Counted from the first letter of the stretch, positions 32,266 to 44,884 are shown. The stretch is 64,000 bases of DNA from Limnohabitans lacus (GCF_030053395.1 NZ_JASGBH010000002.1:158625-222624), one strand, 5' to 3'. Numbers and translations: made by a program. Notes: generated by a model not told the origin, from the letters alone.

Positions 32266-33999
32266 CTATTGACCTGAATTAAATTTCGCGCTCTCTCCCA
32301 TGTAGACCCTCTCGACAAACCCACGCAGATCTCTGAGGCGTTCATCATTCATCGGAATGTCATGCAATAACTTGGCAACAAACTTCGGCCCATGTGAACC
32401 AACTTCTCGACAAAAGTTTTCGATCTCACCCTCGGGAACGAGATAAATACCAATACCCTCCAAATAAATGCGTAGTTTCTGGTATTCAGTTTGTGCCGTA
32501 CCTGACGGAATTCCGCGTTCGCCATAACGTTTGACGTGATTCCACGACGACCCTTGTTTCATGGCTTCCAACACTTCGCTTTTAGGCAGCTTATCCTGTT
32601 CAGATAAATTGAGGATGTTAACAATACTTTTCTTAATTTCATCGGGTGATTTCGGTTTGATACCCTCGCGGACCGCAGCGTCGACTCGAATCCAAAATGG
32701 CTCGATGGATTCCCAATTACCCCCAAAAGCCGTCACAGTTGTTTCGACAAGATTTCGCTCAGACAAGAAATCAATATCAAAAACAGCTTTCACTGGAACG
32801 CCAATCTTTCGAAGCACTGATGCAACCTTGGGAATGCCGTGTTTTCCGCCAGTGGGAACATACGCAGTATCTGGCCAAGGAGTATCAGAAAGACCACCAA
32901 GATAATCGCCAACTGAATTAAAAATTCGGCAATCGCTGTCGTCTTCGCAAATTATAGTTTGTTCATGAAATACTCCATCTAAGGCGTTAGAGTATCTTAA
33001 TTCAGGCCTCTCCCAAAGCTCACGAATGGTATCAGTTGAAGTTTCTGCAATCGTATTTACCGAACCATTGCGTGTAATACGAAGGACCCGAACCGATCCC
33101 TTTGTTCCCTCAAGGAAGCCTTTCATAATATCGCTACTGTGGGTAGCAACAAATAGTTGTCCAGTGACTTCTGCTGCGAGCGTTTCACCTAGTCGTCGCA
33201 TTTGTGGTGGGTGCAAAAAGGCCTCAGGTTCGTCAATTAATGTTACATCAACCTCCGATGCAATTGCCTCAAATAAAATTCCCGCATATCCCTTAATTCC
33301 ATCGCCCTGCTGATCTAACAGAGGATTCTGAGTAACTAAAGCCACATATTGATCGGATGCTCGATCAACCAGCCCTGGCTTATTTGGAATTTGACCAACA
33401 TGAATCGGAAGTTTACTGCCGTCTCGAAAATTAAAAAACATATCTTTACCGAAGGCGGACCGAAAGAGACCACTGATCTTCGACATCAGCGCATCATTGT
33501 CATAAAGCACATGCTGCGGGCGAGTTTTAGGCTCACCAGGTGATATGCTCGGCTGCTGAGCACAGATATTCAGACGTTCGCTAGCAGAGATATTTCGAAT
33601 AAAGCCATTTGCCAGGCCATGAATAAGATATTCATTTTTCCAGAAGTTAACATGCCGTTCTGGCAGCGACCAGTTTCGATAGTAATAATTATTATCTTTG
33701 AATACAGCATTTGCTTCCAAGAATGCTTGTAGATCTTCAATTGAGCCGCTCTTTGAAAGAGTAATCTCCTTAACCACAGTAGTACGTACCGTCAACCCAT
33801 TCTGACAAATGGCAAGGATATCTCGTAGTGACTGAGATTTTCCGCTGTTATTTGGACCAACCAATATAACTTTCTCCGTCGGACCAAAAGCTACAGTTAC
33901 ACCATCTGAGAAAGTAATTGAAGCAATAGATGCAGATGGCTGAACCAGTGGTACAGAGGGATTATTTTTTTGTACAGATGTCGAAGTTATTTCATCCAT
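32266..33999 (-). CDS. OLD-like AAA ATPase with Toprim domain
   Basis: This 577-residue protein has an ABC-type ATPase head: Walker A GPNNSGKS near residues 48-55, Walker B LIDEPEAFLHP near 254-264 and a switch His in ATHSSDI near 287. A Toprim-like region follows with IICEDDSDC (Glu352) and FDIDFL (Asp408 and Asp410). This is the layout of OLD family nucleases, several of which act in phage defence. The ATG at 33999 follows AAAGGAG and is preferred over 34017. The gene is much richer in A and T than its neighbours and clearly acquired. No GajB-like helicase is adjacent on its strand, but a helicase fusion starts divergently 243 bases away. Confidence 0.8.
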   Translation of the reverse strand: MDEITSTSVQKNNPSVPLVQPSASIASITFSDGVTVAFGPTEKVILVGPNNSGKSQSLRDILAICQNGLTVRTTVVKEITLSKSGSIEDLQAFLEANAVFKDNNYYYRNWSLPERHVNFWKNEYLIHGLANGFIRNISASERLNICAQQPSISPGEPKTRPQHVLYDNDALMSKISGLFRSAFGKDMFFNFRDGSKLPIHVGQIPNKPGLVDRASDQYVALVTQNPLLDQQGDGIKGYAGILFEAIASEVDVTLIDEPEAFLHPPQMRRLGETLAAEVTGQLFVATHSSDIMKGFLEGTKGSVRVLRITRNGSVNTIAETSTDTIRELWERPELRYSNALDGVFHEQTIICEDDSDCRIFNSVGDYLGGLSDTPWPDTAYVPTGGKHGIPKVASVLRKIGVPVKAVFDIDFLSERNLVETTVTAFGGNWESIEPFWIRVDAAVREGIKPKSPDEIKKSIVNILNLSEQDKLPKSEVLEAMKQGSSWNHVKRYGERGIPSGTAQTEYQKLRIYLEGIGIYLVPEGEIENFCREVGSHGPKFVAKLLHDIPMNDERLRDLRGFVERVYMGESAKFNSGQ

Positions 34000-34242
34000 T
34001 ACCACTCCTTTATTCATACGCGTACCGAATTACATCCAGCATAACAAATACCAGAGGCGATGCTGCATCGCAATCTGCTATTTTACATTTATGAAGTCGC
34101 ACATAAAAGCTTAAGTCTCTCATATTCAATAAATGAAAAAAATGACATCGTGATAAATTTATTAGTTGCCCCATGCCGGCCCCCCTTATTAAAAATGAGG
34201 ACAATCAAAGGCAACATCAACGCATGGCCAGAAACTCCGTAA
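34000..34242. promoter_or_regulatory. AT-rich divergent region between OLD gene and fusion helicase
   Basis: This 243-base AT-rich gap separates two divergent defence-type genes. Promoters for both should lie here. I see no complete inverted repeat long enough to call an operator and no small gene. Confidence 0.45.
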
Positions 34243-37200
34243 ATGACCACCCAGCCCGATCTATCGTTCACCGTCGGCTACTACAACGACCGCGCCGAGC
34301 AGTTTTTCAGCTCCACTTTACGGGTGGACATGGAGCCAATCTACGAGCGCTTTCTTTACGGGCTTGCACCGGGCGCAAGCATCTTGGATGCGGGTTGCGG
34401 TTCGGGGCGTGATGCGCGTGCATTTGCTGACCGGGGTTTCAGTGTCAGCGCTTTTGATGCGTCTGTTGAACTGGCCAAGCGGGCCAGTGAGCACTGTGGT
34501 TTTGTGGTGGATGTGCGGCGCTTTGAAGATGTGGACGAGGTCGCTCAATACGATGCGATTTGGTGCTGCGCGAGCTTGCTGCATGTGCCGCTTTTAGACA
34601 TGCCCAGGGTGTTGTCCAAATTGTGGGCGGCGCTCAAAGCTGGTGGCCGCATTTATGTGAGCTACAAGCTTGGCAGCGGCGAGCGTGAGCACGACGGGCG
34701 ACGGTTTACCGATGCCGACGAGGACACCGTGCGGGCTTGGCTGGGGGCCATGCCCGAGTTGCTGCGCATGGAGTTGTGGCAAACCCAAGACCAACGGCCA
34801 GACCGCACTGAAAGCTGGACCAATGCTTTGGCCCACCGTTCGACTGGGCCTGACAAGCGACTGGTCACGGGCGGTGACGACCATTTTTTGCCGCACCTGT
34901 CAGCCGCTTTTGCGCGTTCCAATCAAGCCGATTTGGCGGTGTCCTTTGTCAAGACTTCGGGGCTGCGTTTGCTGTTGCCCGATTTGCAGGCCATGGCAGA
35001 AGCCGGTGATACCCATCGCGTTCGGGTGTTGACCAGCGACTACTTGGACATCACCGACCCAGAGGCCTTGCGTTTGCTGCTCTTGCTGCAAGAAAGCGGT
35101 GCCGAGGTGCGCGTGTACGCCACTCAAAACCAAGACAGCTTTCACCTCAAGGCCTATGTGTTCGCCCGCTTCGAAGCCGGGCAGTTGGCGTCTGGCACCG
35201 CCTTCATTGGGTCCAGCAACATCAGCAGTAAAGCCCTACGCGATGGGCTGGAGTGGAACTACCGCGTGGTGTTTCCGCAAGACGCCGGTTATCTGGAAGC
35301 ACGCGAACGGTTTGAAGAACTCTTTGCACACCCCAAAACCATGGCCTTGACCGACAGCTGGATCGAGGCCTATGAACAGCGGCGCTTACCGCCCACGCGC
35401 TCGGTGGCACCCGGTAGCCACGAACAAGAAGCGCCACCACTGCCCAACGACATTCAGCAAGAAGCCCTGACCGCACTGGCCGAAACCCGCGAAAACGGTT
35501 ACCGGCGCGGCTTGGTAGTTTTGGCAACAGGTCTTGGCAAAACATGGCTGGCGGCTTTTGATGCAGTGCGCATGGGGGCTCGGCGCATTTTGTTTGTGGC
35601 GCATCGCGAAGAAATTTTGAGCCAAGCGGCGGCCACCTTTATCCGCATCTTGCCCGGCAAGCGTGTGGGTTATTACACCGGGCGTAGCCGCGATGGCGAT
35701 GTGGACGTGCTGTGTGCATCGGTGCAAACGCTGGGCAAGGCGGCGCACTTGGAGCGCTTTGCGCCGCAGCACTTCGATTACATCGTGGTGGACGAATTCC
35801 ACCATGCCGCTGCGGCCACTTACAAGCGCTTGTTGGCGCACTTTGCACCCTCGTTTTTGTTGGGCTTGACGGCCACACCAGACCGCACAGACCAGTCAGA
35901 CATCTTGACTCTGTGTGACGACAACTTGGTCTTCGGCTGCAACCTGTTTGCGGGCATCACCATCGGCTTGTTGGCCCCGTTTCATTACTACGGCGTTCAC
36001 GACGAGTCGGTCGATTACAAGGAAGTGCCTTGGCGCAATGGACGCTTTGATCCTGAAGCACTGTCGAACAAGTTGGCCACATTGGCGCGTGCGCGTCATG
36101 CCCTGGCGCAATGGCGGGCCAAGGCCCAGAAGCGCACGCTGGCGTTTTGTGTGTCCACCCGTCATGCCGACTTCATGGCCGAGCATTTCACGCGGGCTGG
36201 CGTGTCGGCCGCTGCGGTGTATGCGGGCTCTGTGCTGGGGCGTGCACAGGCGCTCGAAAAACTGGAAGACGGCAGTTTGCAAGTTTTGTTCTCGGTGGAC
36301 TTGTTCAATGAGGGCGTGGACTTGCCCAGCATTGACACGGTGCTGATGCTGCGGCCCACCGAATCCAAAATTTTGTTTTTGCAGCAGCTGGGGCGTGGCC
36401 TGCGGCGGCACGAAGGCAAACAGCAGTTGGTGGTGCTGGACTTCATTGGCAATCACCAAGCCTTTTTGGGCAAGCCGCAAGCCTTGTTTGGCGTAGGCTC
36501 CACGTACAAAGCTTTGGCTGAGTTTGGGCGTAAAGCAGAAAAGAACGCACTGGCGCTGCCAAACGGTTGTTACGTCAATTACGACCTGTCGATCATCGAG
36601 TTTCTGAAATCGCTCGATGGCGCCGGAACGCAAAAGGACTATGAGGCGCTTCGGGCTGTTCTGGGTCGCAGGCCCACCCTCACTGAGTTTTACCACTCGG
36701 GCAGCAGCATGCAGGACATGCGTCGGCGTGAAGGCCATTGGTTTGCACTGGCCCAAAGCATGGGTGATTTGTCTGCGGACGAAACCGCCGTTGCCGAGCG
36801 TTTCCAAATGGTCTTGCAGTACGTGGAAACCATGGAGATGAAAAAAAGCTTCATGGCAGTCACGCTTGAGGCGTGGCTTGAACTTGATGGCCTGCGCCAG
36901 CCTGTTGCGCTGGGCGTTTTGGCCGCCCACTCGCGTGGTGTGCTCGACCGTCGTCGCCCTTTGTTGTCCGACCTCGATGCCAAGATGCTGACCACCCCGG
37001 GCACCGACGCCGCGTGGCAACGCTATTGGCTGATCAACCCCATCACAGCCTTAACTGGGGGCAACTCCAAAAACCCTGCATCGGTCCCGTTTAAGGCAAT
37101 CGATGGCAGCTTTGGACTCAAGCAGACTCTTTTGGAATCAGACGTGGCACCGCTGACGGACATGGTGCAAGAACTGGTCGATTACAAACTAGCCGCTTAC

Positions 37201-38106
37201 GAGGTGCGCAGGGTGGCTGTCCAGCCCGCCAGCAATGTGATTCCCTTCCCCGTCAAGCGTCGCGAGACAGTGGAGTTGCCGTATTTCCCCAACCTCAAAA
37301 TCGCGTGCGGCCATTTCAAAACCGGGCGTGCAGACGCCGAAGAGCACAGGGCTTTGCCGCTGGCCTATGGCACGCTGGACCCGAGTCGCCACTTCATTGC
37401 CCGCGCATCGGGCAACTCGATGAACGGTGGCAAAAACCCGGTGCTGGACGGCGACTATTTGCTGCTGGAATTGATCACGCCCAGTCGGGCAGGCTCGATC
37501 ACGGGCAACGTGGTGGCCATCGAGCGGCAAGACGACAGCGGCGACAACCAATACCTGCTGCGGGTGGTCACCAAGGGCCGCGATGGCCAATACATTCTGA
37601 AAGCCAACAACCCGGATTACGACGATCTGACTGCCACCGACGACATGCGCACGCTCGCCCGTCTGCGCAACATCATCGACCCACTGGATTTGGCGCTCGG
37701 TGAGCCTTTCATGCGCGAAGACATTCCGCCGCTGTTTGGCGAGGCCTACAACCCCGGCAATTGGAATGTCGGCCATGTGGTGCTGGCCCAGAAAAAAGCG
37801 CACATCCTGCTGGTCACGCTTAACAAACAAGGCCGGGCTGACGAGCACAAGTACATGGACCATTGGATCGATGACACGCACTTTCACTGGCAAAGCCAGA
37901 ACGCCACCGACCCGACCAGCAAACGCGGCAACGAAATCATCCGCCACGCCGCTTTAGGCATCGACATCCACCTCTTTGTGCGCGACGCCAAGCTGGCCGC
38001 TGGCAAGGCGGCACCGTTCACGTACCACGGCCGGGTGCGCTACCAGTCGCACCAGGGCAGCAGGCCCATGAGCATTGTGTTTGGACTTGATGCGGCAGTG
38101 GGGTAA
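34243..38106 (+). CDS. Methyltransferase-PLD-SF2 helicase-S24-like-DUF3427 fusion
   Basis: This 1287-residue protein joins several domains. Residues 1-195 are a class I SAM methyltransferase (ILDAGCGSGRD at 47-57). Residues 205-385 are a PLD-like nuclease with a single HxK site (His301, Lys303) and FIGSSNIS at 321-328. Residues 400-740 form an SF2 helicase: ATGLGKT 428-434, VDEFHH 516-521, LTATPDRTD 542-550, QQLGRGLRR 714-722. Residues 1035-1145 look like an S24/LexA domain (SGNSM 1056-1060) and 1160-1287 like DUF3427. PLD-helicase-DUF3427 proteins are known uncharacterised or defence-type enzymes; the added methyltransferase is notable. It probably recognises and processes foreign nucleic acid, which is inference. 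It is in one frame with neighbour-like codon use in contrast to the OLD gene. Confidence 0.85.
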   Translation: MTTQPDLSFTVGYYNDRAEQFFSSTLRVDMEPIYERFLYGLAPGASILDAGCGSGRDARAFADRGFSVSAFDASVELAKRASEHCGFVVDVRRFEDVDEVAQYDAIWCCASLLHVPLLDMPRVLSKLWAALKAGGRIYVSYKLGSGEREHDGRRFTDADEDTVRAWLGAMPELLRMELWQTQDQRPDRTESWTNALAHRSTGPDKRLVTGGDDHFLPHLSAAFARSNQADLAVSFVKTSGLRLLLPDLQAMAEAGDTHRVRVLTSDYLDITDPEALRLLLLLQESGAEVRVYATQNQDSFHLKAYVFARFEAGQLASGTAFIGSSNISSKALRDGLEWNYRVVFPQDAGYLEARERFEELFAHPKTMALTDSWIEAYEQRRLPPTRSVAPGSHEQEAPPLPNDIQQEALTALAETRENGYRRGLVVLATGLGKTWLAAFDAVRMGARRILFVAHREEILSQAAATFIRILPGKRVGYYTGRSRDGDVDVLCASVQTLGKAAHLERFAPQHFDYIVVDEFHHAAAATYKRLLAHFAPSFLLGLTATPDRTDQSDILTLCDDNLVFGCNLFAGITIGLLAPFHYYGVHDESVDYKEVPWRNGRFDPEALSNKLATLARARHALAQWRAKAQKRTLAFCVSTRHADFMAEHFTRAGVSAAAVYAGSVLGRAQALEKLEDGSLQVLFSVDLFNEGVDLPSIDTVLMLRPTESKILFLQQLGRGLRRHEGKQQLVVLDFIGNHQAFLGKPQALFGVGSTYKALAEFGRKAEKNALALPNGCYVNYDLSIIEFLKSLDGAGTQKDYEALRAVLGRRPTLTEFYHSGSSMQDMRRREGHWFALAQSMGDLSADETAVAERFQMVLQYVETMEMKKSFMAVTLEAWLELDGLRQPVALGVLAAHSRGVLDRRRPLLSDLDAKMLTTPGTDAAWQRYWLINPITALTGGNSKNPASVPFKAIDGSFGLKQTLLESDVAPLTDMVQELVDYKLAAYEVRRVAVQPASNVIPFPVKRRETVELPYFPNLKIACGHFKTGRADAEEHRALPLAYGTLDPSRHFIARASGNSMNGGKNPVLDGDYLLLELITPSRAGSITGNVVAIERQDDSGDNQYLLRVVTKGRDGQYILKANNPDYDDLTATDDMRTLARLRNIIDPLDLALGEPFMREDIPPLFGEAYNPGNWNVGHVVLAQKKAHILLVTLNKQGRADEHKYMDHWIDDTHFHWQSQNATDPTSKRGNEIIRHAALGIDIHLFVRDAKLAAGKAAPFTYHGRVRYQSHQGSRPMSIVFGLDAAVG

Positions 38107-38194
38107 TTTGCAGGGCTCAATTTGCCAAGTCTGCCGACGACAAAGTGAGGCGCAAGCTGCAGGATGTGGCTTTGGCCCCATCGCCCGCAGCGCG

Positions 38195-38872
38195 TCAAGC
38201 CGGTTTGTTCAAGATCAGTGCTTGTGCGCCTTGGTTTTGCAGCATCCAGGCGGCCGTGATGGGGCAACGGGCAGCGATCAGGTCATGGATTTTCTGAAAA
38301 TCAGTAGCCAGATTGCGCTGGAAAATGGGTTCATGGTGCGCAATCCTGTTGCGTAGCTTCCTGATTTGCTCAAGCTCCGAATAAACCAAGGCACGCGTTT
38401 GTGCAGTGGTCTTCTTGGCGTCCGCATAAGGCAGCGCTTGGCGAAGGTGATGCGTCCACAACCTGGCATCAAAGCGACTGGTGAACATGGTTTGCCAGAA
38501 GACGAACTTCAAGTCAGCAATGACCTGGCCTGTTGTTGTTTTGTTGACCCTGGAGGAAAGCAGGTCTGATCGAGCGCTGTACCCGACCAAAGGGTTCGGG
38601 AGGCTACGAACGAAGCCGGCACTCCAAGGCCATTGCGGGCCATGGGCTGCAACAATCGCTTCAGAAATTGCATTGCGGATGCTGACTTCGCAAATGTGCA
38701 AAGGTGCCAGCAATGCTGCAGATACTTGAGCATTCCATGCATATAAAGCCAGCGCACTTGAAAGCGTTGGATCATCCGGCGTGGCGGCCTCATAGGTTTC
38801 GATCCTTGGCGTAGACAGAGTAGCCTTGATGGCTTGTGCCGCGTCGTGATCAGGTGTGCCGGTTGACTTCAT
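38195..38872 (-). CDS. Abi-like HEPN protein (abortive infection type)
   Basis: This 225-residue, helical protein belongs to the Abi-type group related to AbiD/AbiF. The N-terminal marker LLAPLHICEVSIRNAISEAI is near residues 54-73. The C-terminal KLRNRIAHHEPIF (about 172-184) contains the HEPN motif RNRIAH, Arg174 to His179, a catalytic site of many ribonuclease toxins. Such proteins can stop phage growth by cutting RNA. The ATG at 38872 is the start. It converges on the fusion helicase gene, 88 bases away, and its 5' end overlaps the promoter of the probable small RNA on the other strand. Confidence 0.8.
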   Translation of the reverse strand: MKSTGTPDHDAAQAIKATLSTPRIETYEAATPDDPTLSSALALYAWNAQVSAALLAPLHICEVSIRNAISEAIVAAHGPQWPWSAGFVRSLPNPLVGYSARSDLLSSRVNKTTTGQVIADLKFVFWQTMFTSRFDARLWTHHLRQALPYADAKKTTAQTRALVYSELEQIRKLRNRIAHHEPIFQRNLATDFQKIHDLIAARCPITAAWMLQNQGAQALILNKPA

Positions 38873-38892
38873 GGCGTCTTGCAGCTTAGAAT
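38863..38892 (+). promoter_or_regulatory. Sigma-70-like promoter of the candidate small RNA
   Basis: TTGACT (38863-38868) and TAGAAT (38887-38892) are separated by 18 bases. Both elements are near consensus. Transcription would begin near 38899 and run toward the terminator at 38952. Confidence 0.6.
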
Positions 38893-38898
38893 CGCAGC

Positions 38899-38978
38899 AC
38901 TAGCCTTGGGACACGTTGGCGAAAGCTCCCCCCGAGGACAGATGAAGTCTGAAAAGCCCGCCTCGTGCGGGCTTTTTC
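38899..38978 (+). ncRNA. Candidate small RNA of about 80 nt
   Basis: A near-consensus promoter, no open frame of its own and a strong Rho-independent terminator define a putative transcript of about 80 nt between the Abi gene and gyrB. It holds a C-rich unpaired stretch (CTCCCCCCGAGG around 38926-38937) that could pair with Shine-Dalgarno sequences. I recognise no known RNA family. The alternative is that the hairpin is simply the gyrB terminator used in both directions. Confidence 0.45.
38952..38977. terminator. Strong bidirectional intrinsic terminator
   Basis: AAAGCCCGC and GCGGGCTTT arms with a CTCGT loop are followed by TTTTCTTTT on the plus strand and by TTTTC on the minus strand. It can end the candidate small RNA and gyrB transcripts. 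Confidence 0.85.
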
Positions 38979-39099
38979 TTTTGGATAAGCCCACGCCGGG
39001 GCCATTCAAAAAACACATGGTCTCTAGCCTCCCTGACCCAAAACTGAAGCCCACCCGGCTCTGTGGCCGTTGATGGCGTGGCTTCAGCCGCTCACCCCA

Positions 39100-42890
<3,791 letters not shown>

Positions 42891-43042
42891 TTGTCTACCT
42901 TTGGTGGTTTTTCAGGCGTCGGGCCCGGCTGGGCGACGGTTTTCAGATACAAGCGACATTTTCGCCGTTTTTTGGGTCATTTGCCCCGCCAAAGTGGCCT
43001 TGAGGCCATTCTTTTGCTGGGGTGCCTGGGTGCTCATGTGGC

Positions 43043-44443
43043 TCAGCCTTTGAGGGTCTGTTCCAGCACGTGCAGTTGCTGGTTCAGCTCGGTCAGTTGC
43101 TGGCGCTCGGCATTGATTTTGCGGACGGCGTGCAGCACCGTGGTGTGGTCGCGGCCGCCAAACAGCTCGCCAATCTCGGGCAGGCTCTTTTGCGTCAGCT
43201 CTTTGGCCAGGTACATGGCAATCTGGCGCGGGCGGGCAATGCTGGCCGGGCGCTTTTTGCTGTACATGTCCGCGACCTTGATCTTGTAGTAATCGGCCAC
43301 GGTTTTTTGGATGTTTTCCACACTGATTTGGCGGTTTTGGATCGACAGCAGATCGCGCAAGGCGTCGCGGGCCAGCTGGATGGAGATGTCTTTCTGGTTG
43401 AAACGCGAATACGCCAAAATTTTGCGCAAAGCGCCTTCGAGCTCACGCACGTTGGAGCGCACGTTTTTGGCCACAAAAAACGCCACCTCTTCGGGCATTT
43501 CGCTGCCTTCGCTGATGGCTTTGTTGATCAAGATCGCCACGCGCATTTCCAGCTCGGGCGGCTCGATCGCCACCGTGAGGCCGGAGTCAAAACGCGACAC
43601 CAAGCGCTCGTGGATGTCGGCCAGGCCCTTGGGGTAGGTGTCGCTGGTCATCACGATGTGGGACTTTTTGGCCAACAAGGCCTCAAAAGCGTTGAAGAAT
43701 TCCTCTTGCGTGCGGTCCTTGTTGGCAAAGAACTGCACATCGTCGATCAAGAGCAGATCGAGCGAGTGGTAGTGGTGCTTGAATTCGTCAAAAGTCTTGC
43801 GCTGGTAGGCCTTAACCACATCCGAGACGAACTGTTCGGCATGGATGTAGAGAACCTTGGCTTCTGGGCGGTCGGCCAGCAGTTTGTTGCCAATGGCGTG
43901 CATCAGGTGGGTCTTGCCCAGACCGACGCCGCCATAGATGAACAAGGGGTTGTACAGGTGCCCGGGCTGGCCGGCCACGTGCATGGCCGCAGCACGCGCC
44001 ATGCGGTTGGCCGTGCCCTCGACCAAGGTGTCAAAGGTCAGGGCCGAATTGAGGCGACTGCGGAAGGTGTTGGCCACCGGTTCGTCGGCGACCTCCAGCA
44101 CTTCAGGGGCGTTCTCCATCGACGATGGCGTGGACTGACGCACAGGCCTGACGCCAGCCTCACGAGGAGTGATCGCTAACTCTATTTGGACCGGATGGCC
44201 TTGCAGGTTCTCCAGAAGTGCCGACAAGCGGCCGGCGTATTGGGCGCGGATCCAGTCGAGTTTGAAGCGGTTGGCCACGAACAAGGTGACGCGTTGCTGG
44301 TCTTCAGAGACCTGGGCGGTGAGCGGTTTGATCCAGGTGTTGAACTGCTGCTCGGGCAGCTCGCGGGACAGTTCGTCCACGCAGGTCTGCCACAGCGCTT
44401 GGCCTGCATCCATCTGAAATTCTGGGGAGGATCCCTCGGACAT
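43043..44443 (-). CDS. dnaA: Chromosomal replication initiator DnaA
   Basis: This 466-residue protein binds DnaA boxes and opens oriC. It shows domain I ([26 protein letters not shown] near residue 14), a variable linker, the AAA+ domain with Walker [10 protein letters not shown] near 175 and Walker [11 protein letters not shown] near 236, and the C-terminal DNA-binding signature [15 protein letters not shown] near 430. The start at 44443 ([10 protein letters not shown]) is preferred; upstream codons to 44596 cross the origin and encode no domain. It is divergent from rpmH. Confidence 0.98.
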   Translation of the reverse strand: MSEGSSPEFQMDAGQALWQTCVDELSRELPEQQFNTWIKPLTAQVSEDQQRVTLFVANRFKLDWIRAQYAGRLSALLENLQGHPVQIELAITPREAGVRPVRQSTPSSMENAPEVLEVADEPVANTFRSRLNSALTFDTLVEGTANRMARAAAMHVAGQPGHLYNPLFIYGGVGLGKTHLMHAIGNKLLADRPEAKVLYIHAEQFVSDVVKAYQRKTFDEFKHHYHSLDLLLIDDVQFFANKDRTQEEFFNAFEALLAKKSHIVMTSDTYPKGLADIHERLVSRFDSGLTVAIEPPELEMRVAILINKAISEGSEMPEEVAFFVAKNVRSNVRELEGALRKILAYSRFNQKDISIQLARDALRDLLSIQNRQISVENIQKTVADYYKIKVADMYSKKRPASIARPRQIAMYLAKELTQKSLPEIGELFGGRDHTTVLHAVRKINAERQQLTELNQQLHVLEQTLKG

Positions 44444-44602
44444 GTTGTATTTGTTTTTGTGGATAGAGAAGAAGAAAAACGGCAGGACAGCTGACTTTAT
44501 CAAGAGCTTATCCACAATCGCAAAAGCAACTGGAAGGGCATCATAAACCACATCCACAAGATTTGGATGCGGGTCATCCCGAAAGCTTAAAAGCATTCAA
44601 AT
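44444..44602. other. Probable chromosomal origin (oriC) segment
   Basis: This dnaA-rpmH intergenic stretch has a perfect DnaA box TTATCCACA at 44508-44516, a one-mismatch inverse box TGTGGATAG at 44459-44467, a weaker ACATCCACA at 44550-44558, and purine/A-rich runs near 44468-44480. Flanking genes diverge from here in the order usual for oriC. GC skew was not computed, and only a few boxes are visible, so the full origin may extend elsewhere. Confidence 0.55.
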
Positions 44603-44631
44603 TTGCGGTGGGCCGGAAAGTTTGCGATAAT
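44603..44631 (+). promoter_or_regulatory. Promoter of rpmH operon
   Basis: TTGCGG (44603-44608) and GATAAT (44626-44631) are separated by 17 bases. This gives a start about 45 bases before rpmH. Confidence 0.65.
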
Positions 44632-44682
44632 CTTGGGTTTCGCCCAACGCAGCCATATGGCTCTGGGCTCAAAGGAAGAGTT

Positions 44683-44817
44683 ATGAAACGCACCTACCAA
44701 CCATCCAAAACACGTCGCGCCCGTACCCACGGCTTTCTGGTTCGCATGAAAACCCGTGGCGGCCGTGCTGTGATCAACGCACGCCGCGCCAAGGGCCGCA
44801 AGCGTCTGGCTGTCTAA
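44683..44817 (+). CDS. rpmH: 50S ribosomal protein L34
   Basis: This 44-residue, basic protein is L34 of the large ribosomal subunit: [25 protein letters not shown] and then the [19 protein letters not shown] end. The ATG at 44683 follows AAAGGAAGAG. An in-frame upstream extension from 44563 has no family support. It opens the rpmH-rnpA-yidD-yidC-mnmE order that flanks the origin in most bacteria. Confidence 0.98.
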   Translation: MKRTYQPSKTRRARTHGFLVRMKTRGGRAVINARRAKGRKRLAV

Positions 44818-44884
44818 TGTCCATCCGGCCGTCGGGCGGTGGCTATGGGCCACGGCTGGCGGTTCATGCCGGGGCCTGGTCATC

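Noticed and set aside
27404..38872. Prophage or integrative element covering the island
   Set aside because: No integrase, transposase, structural phage gene, tRNA or flanking direct repeat was seen.
44563..44682. Extended start for L34 (rpmH) across the origin-side region
   Set aside because: L34 is about 44 residues and the 44683 ATG has a good ribosome binding site; the extension spans a promoter.
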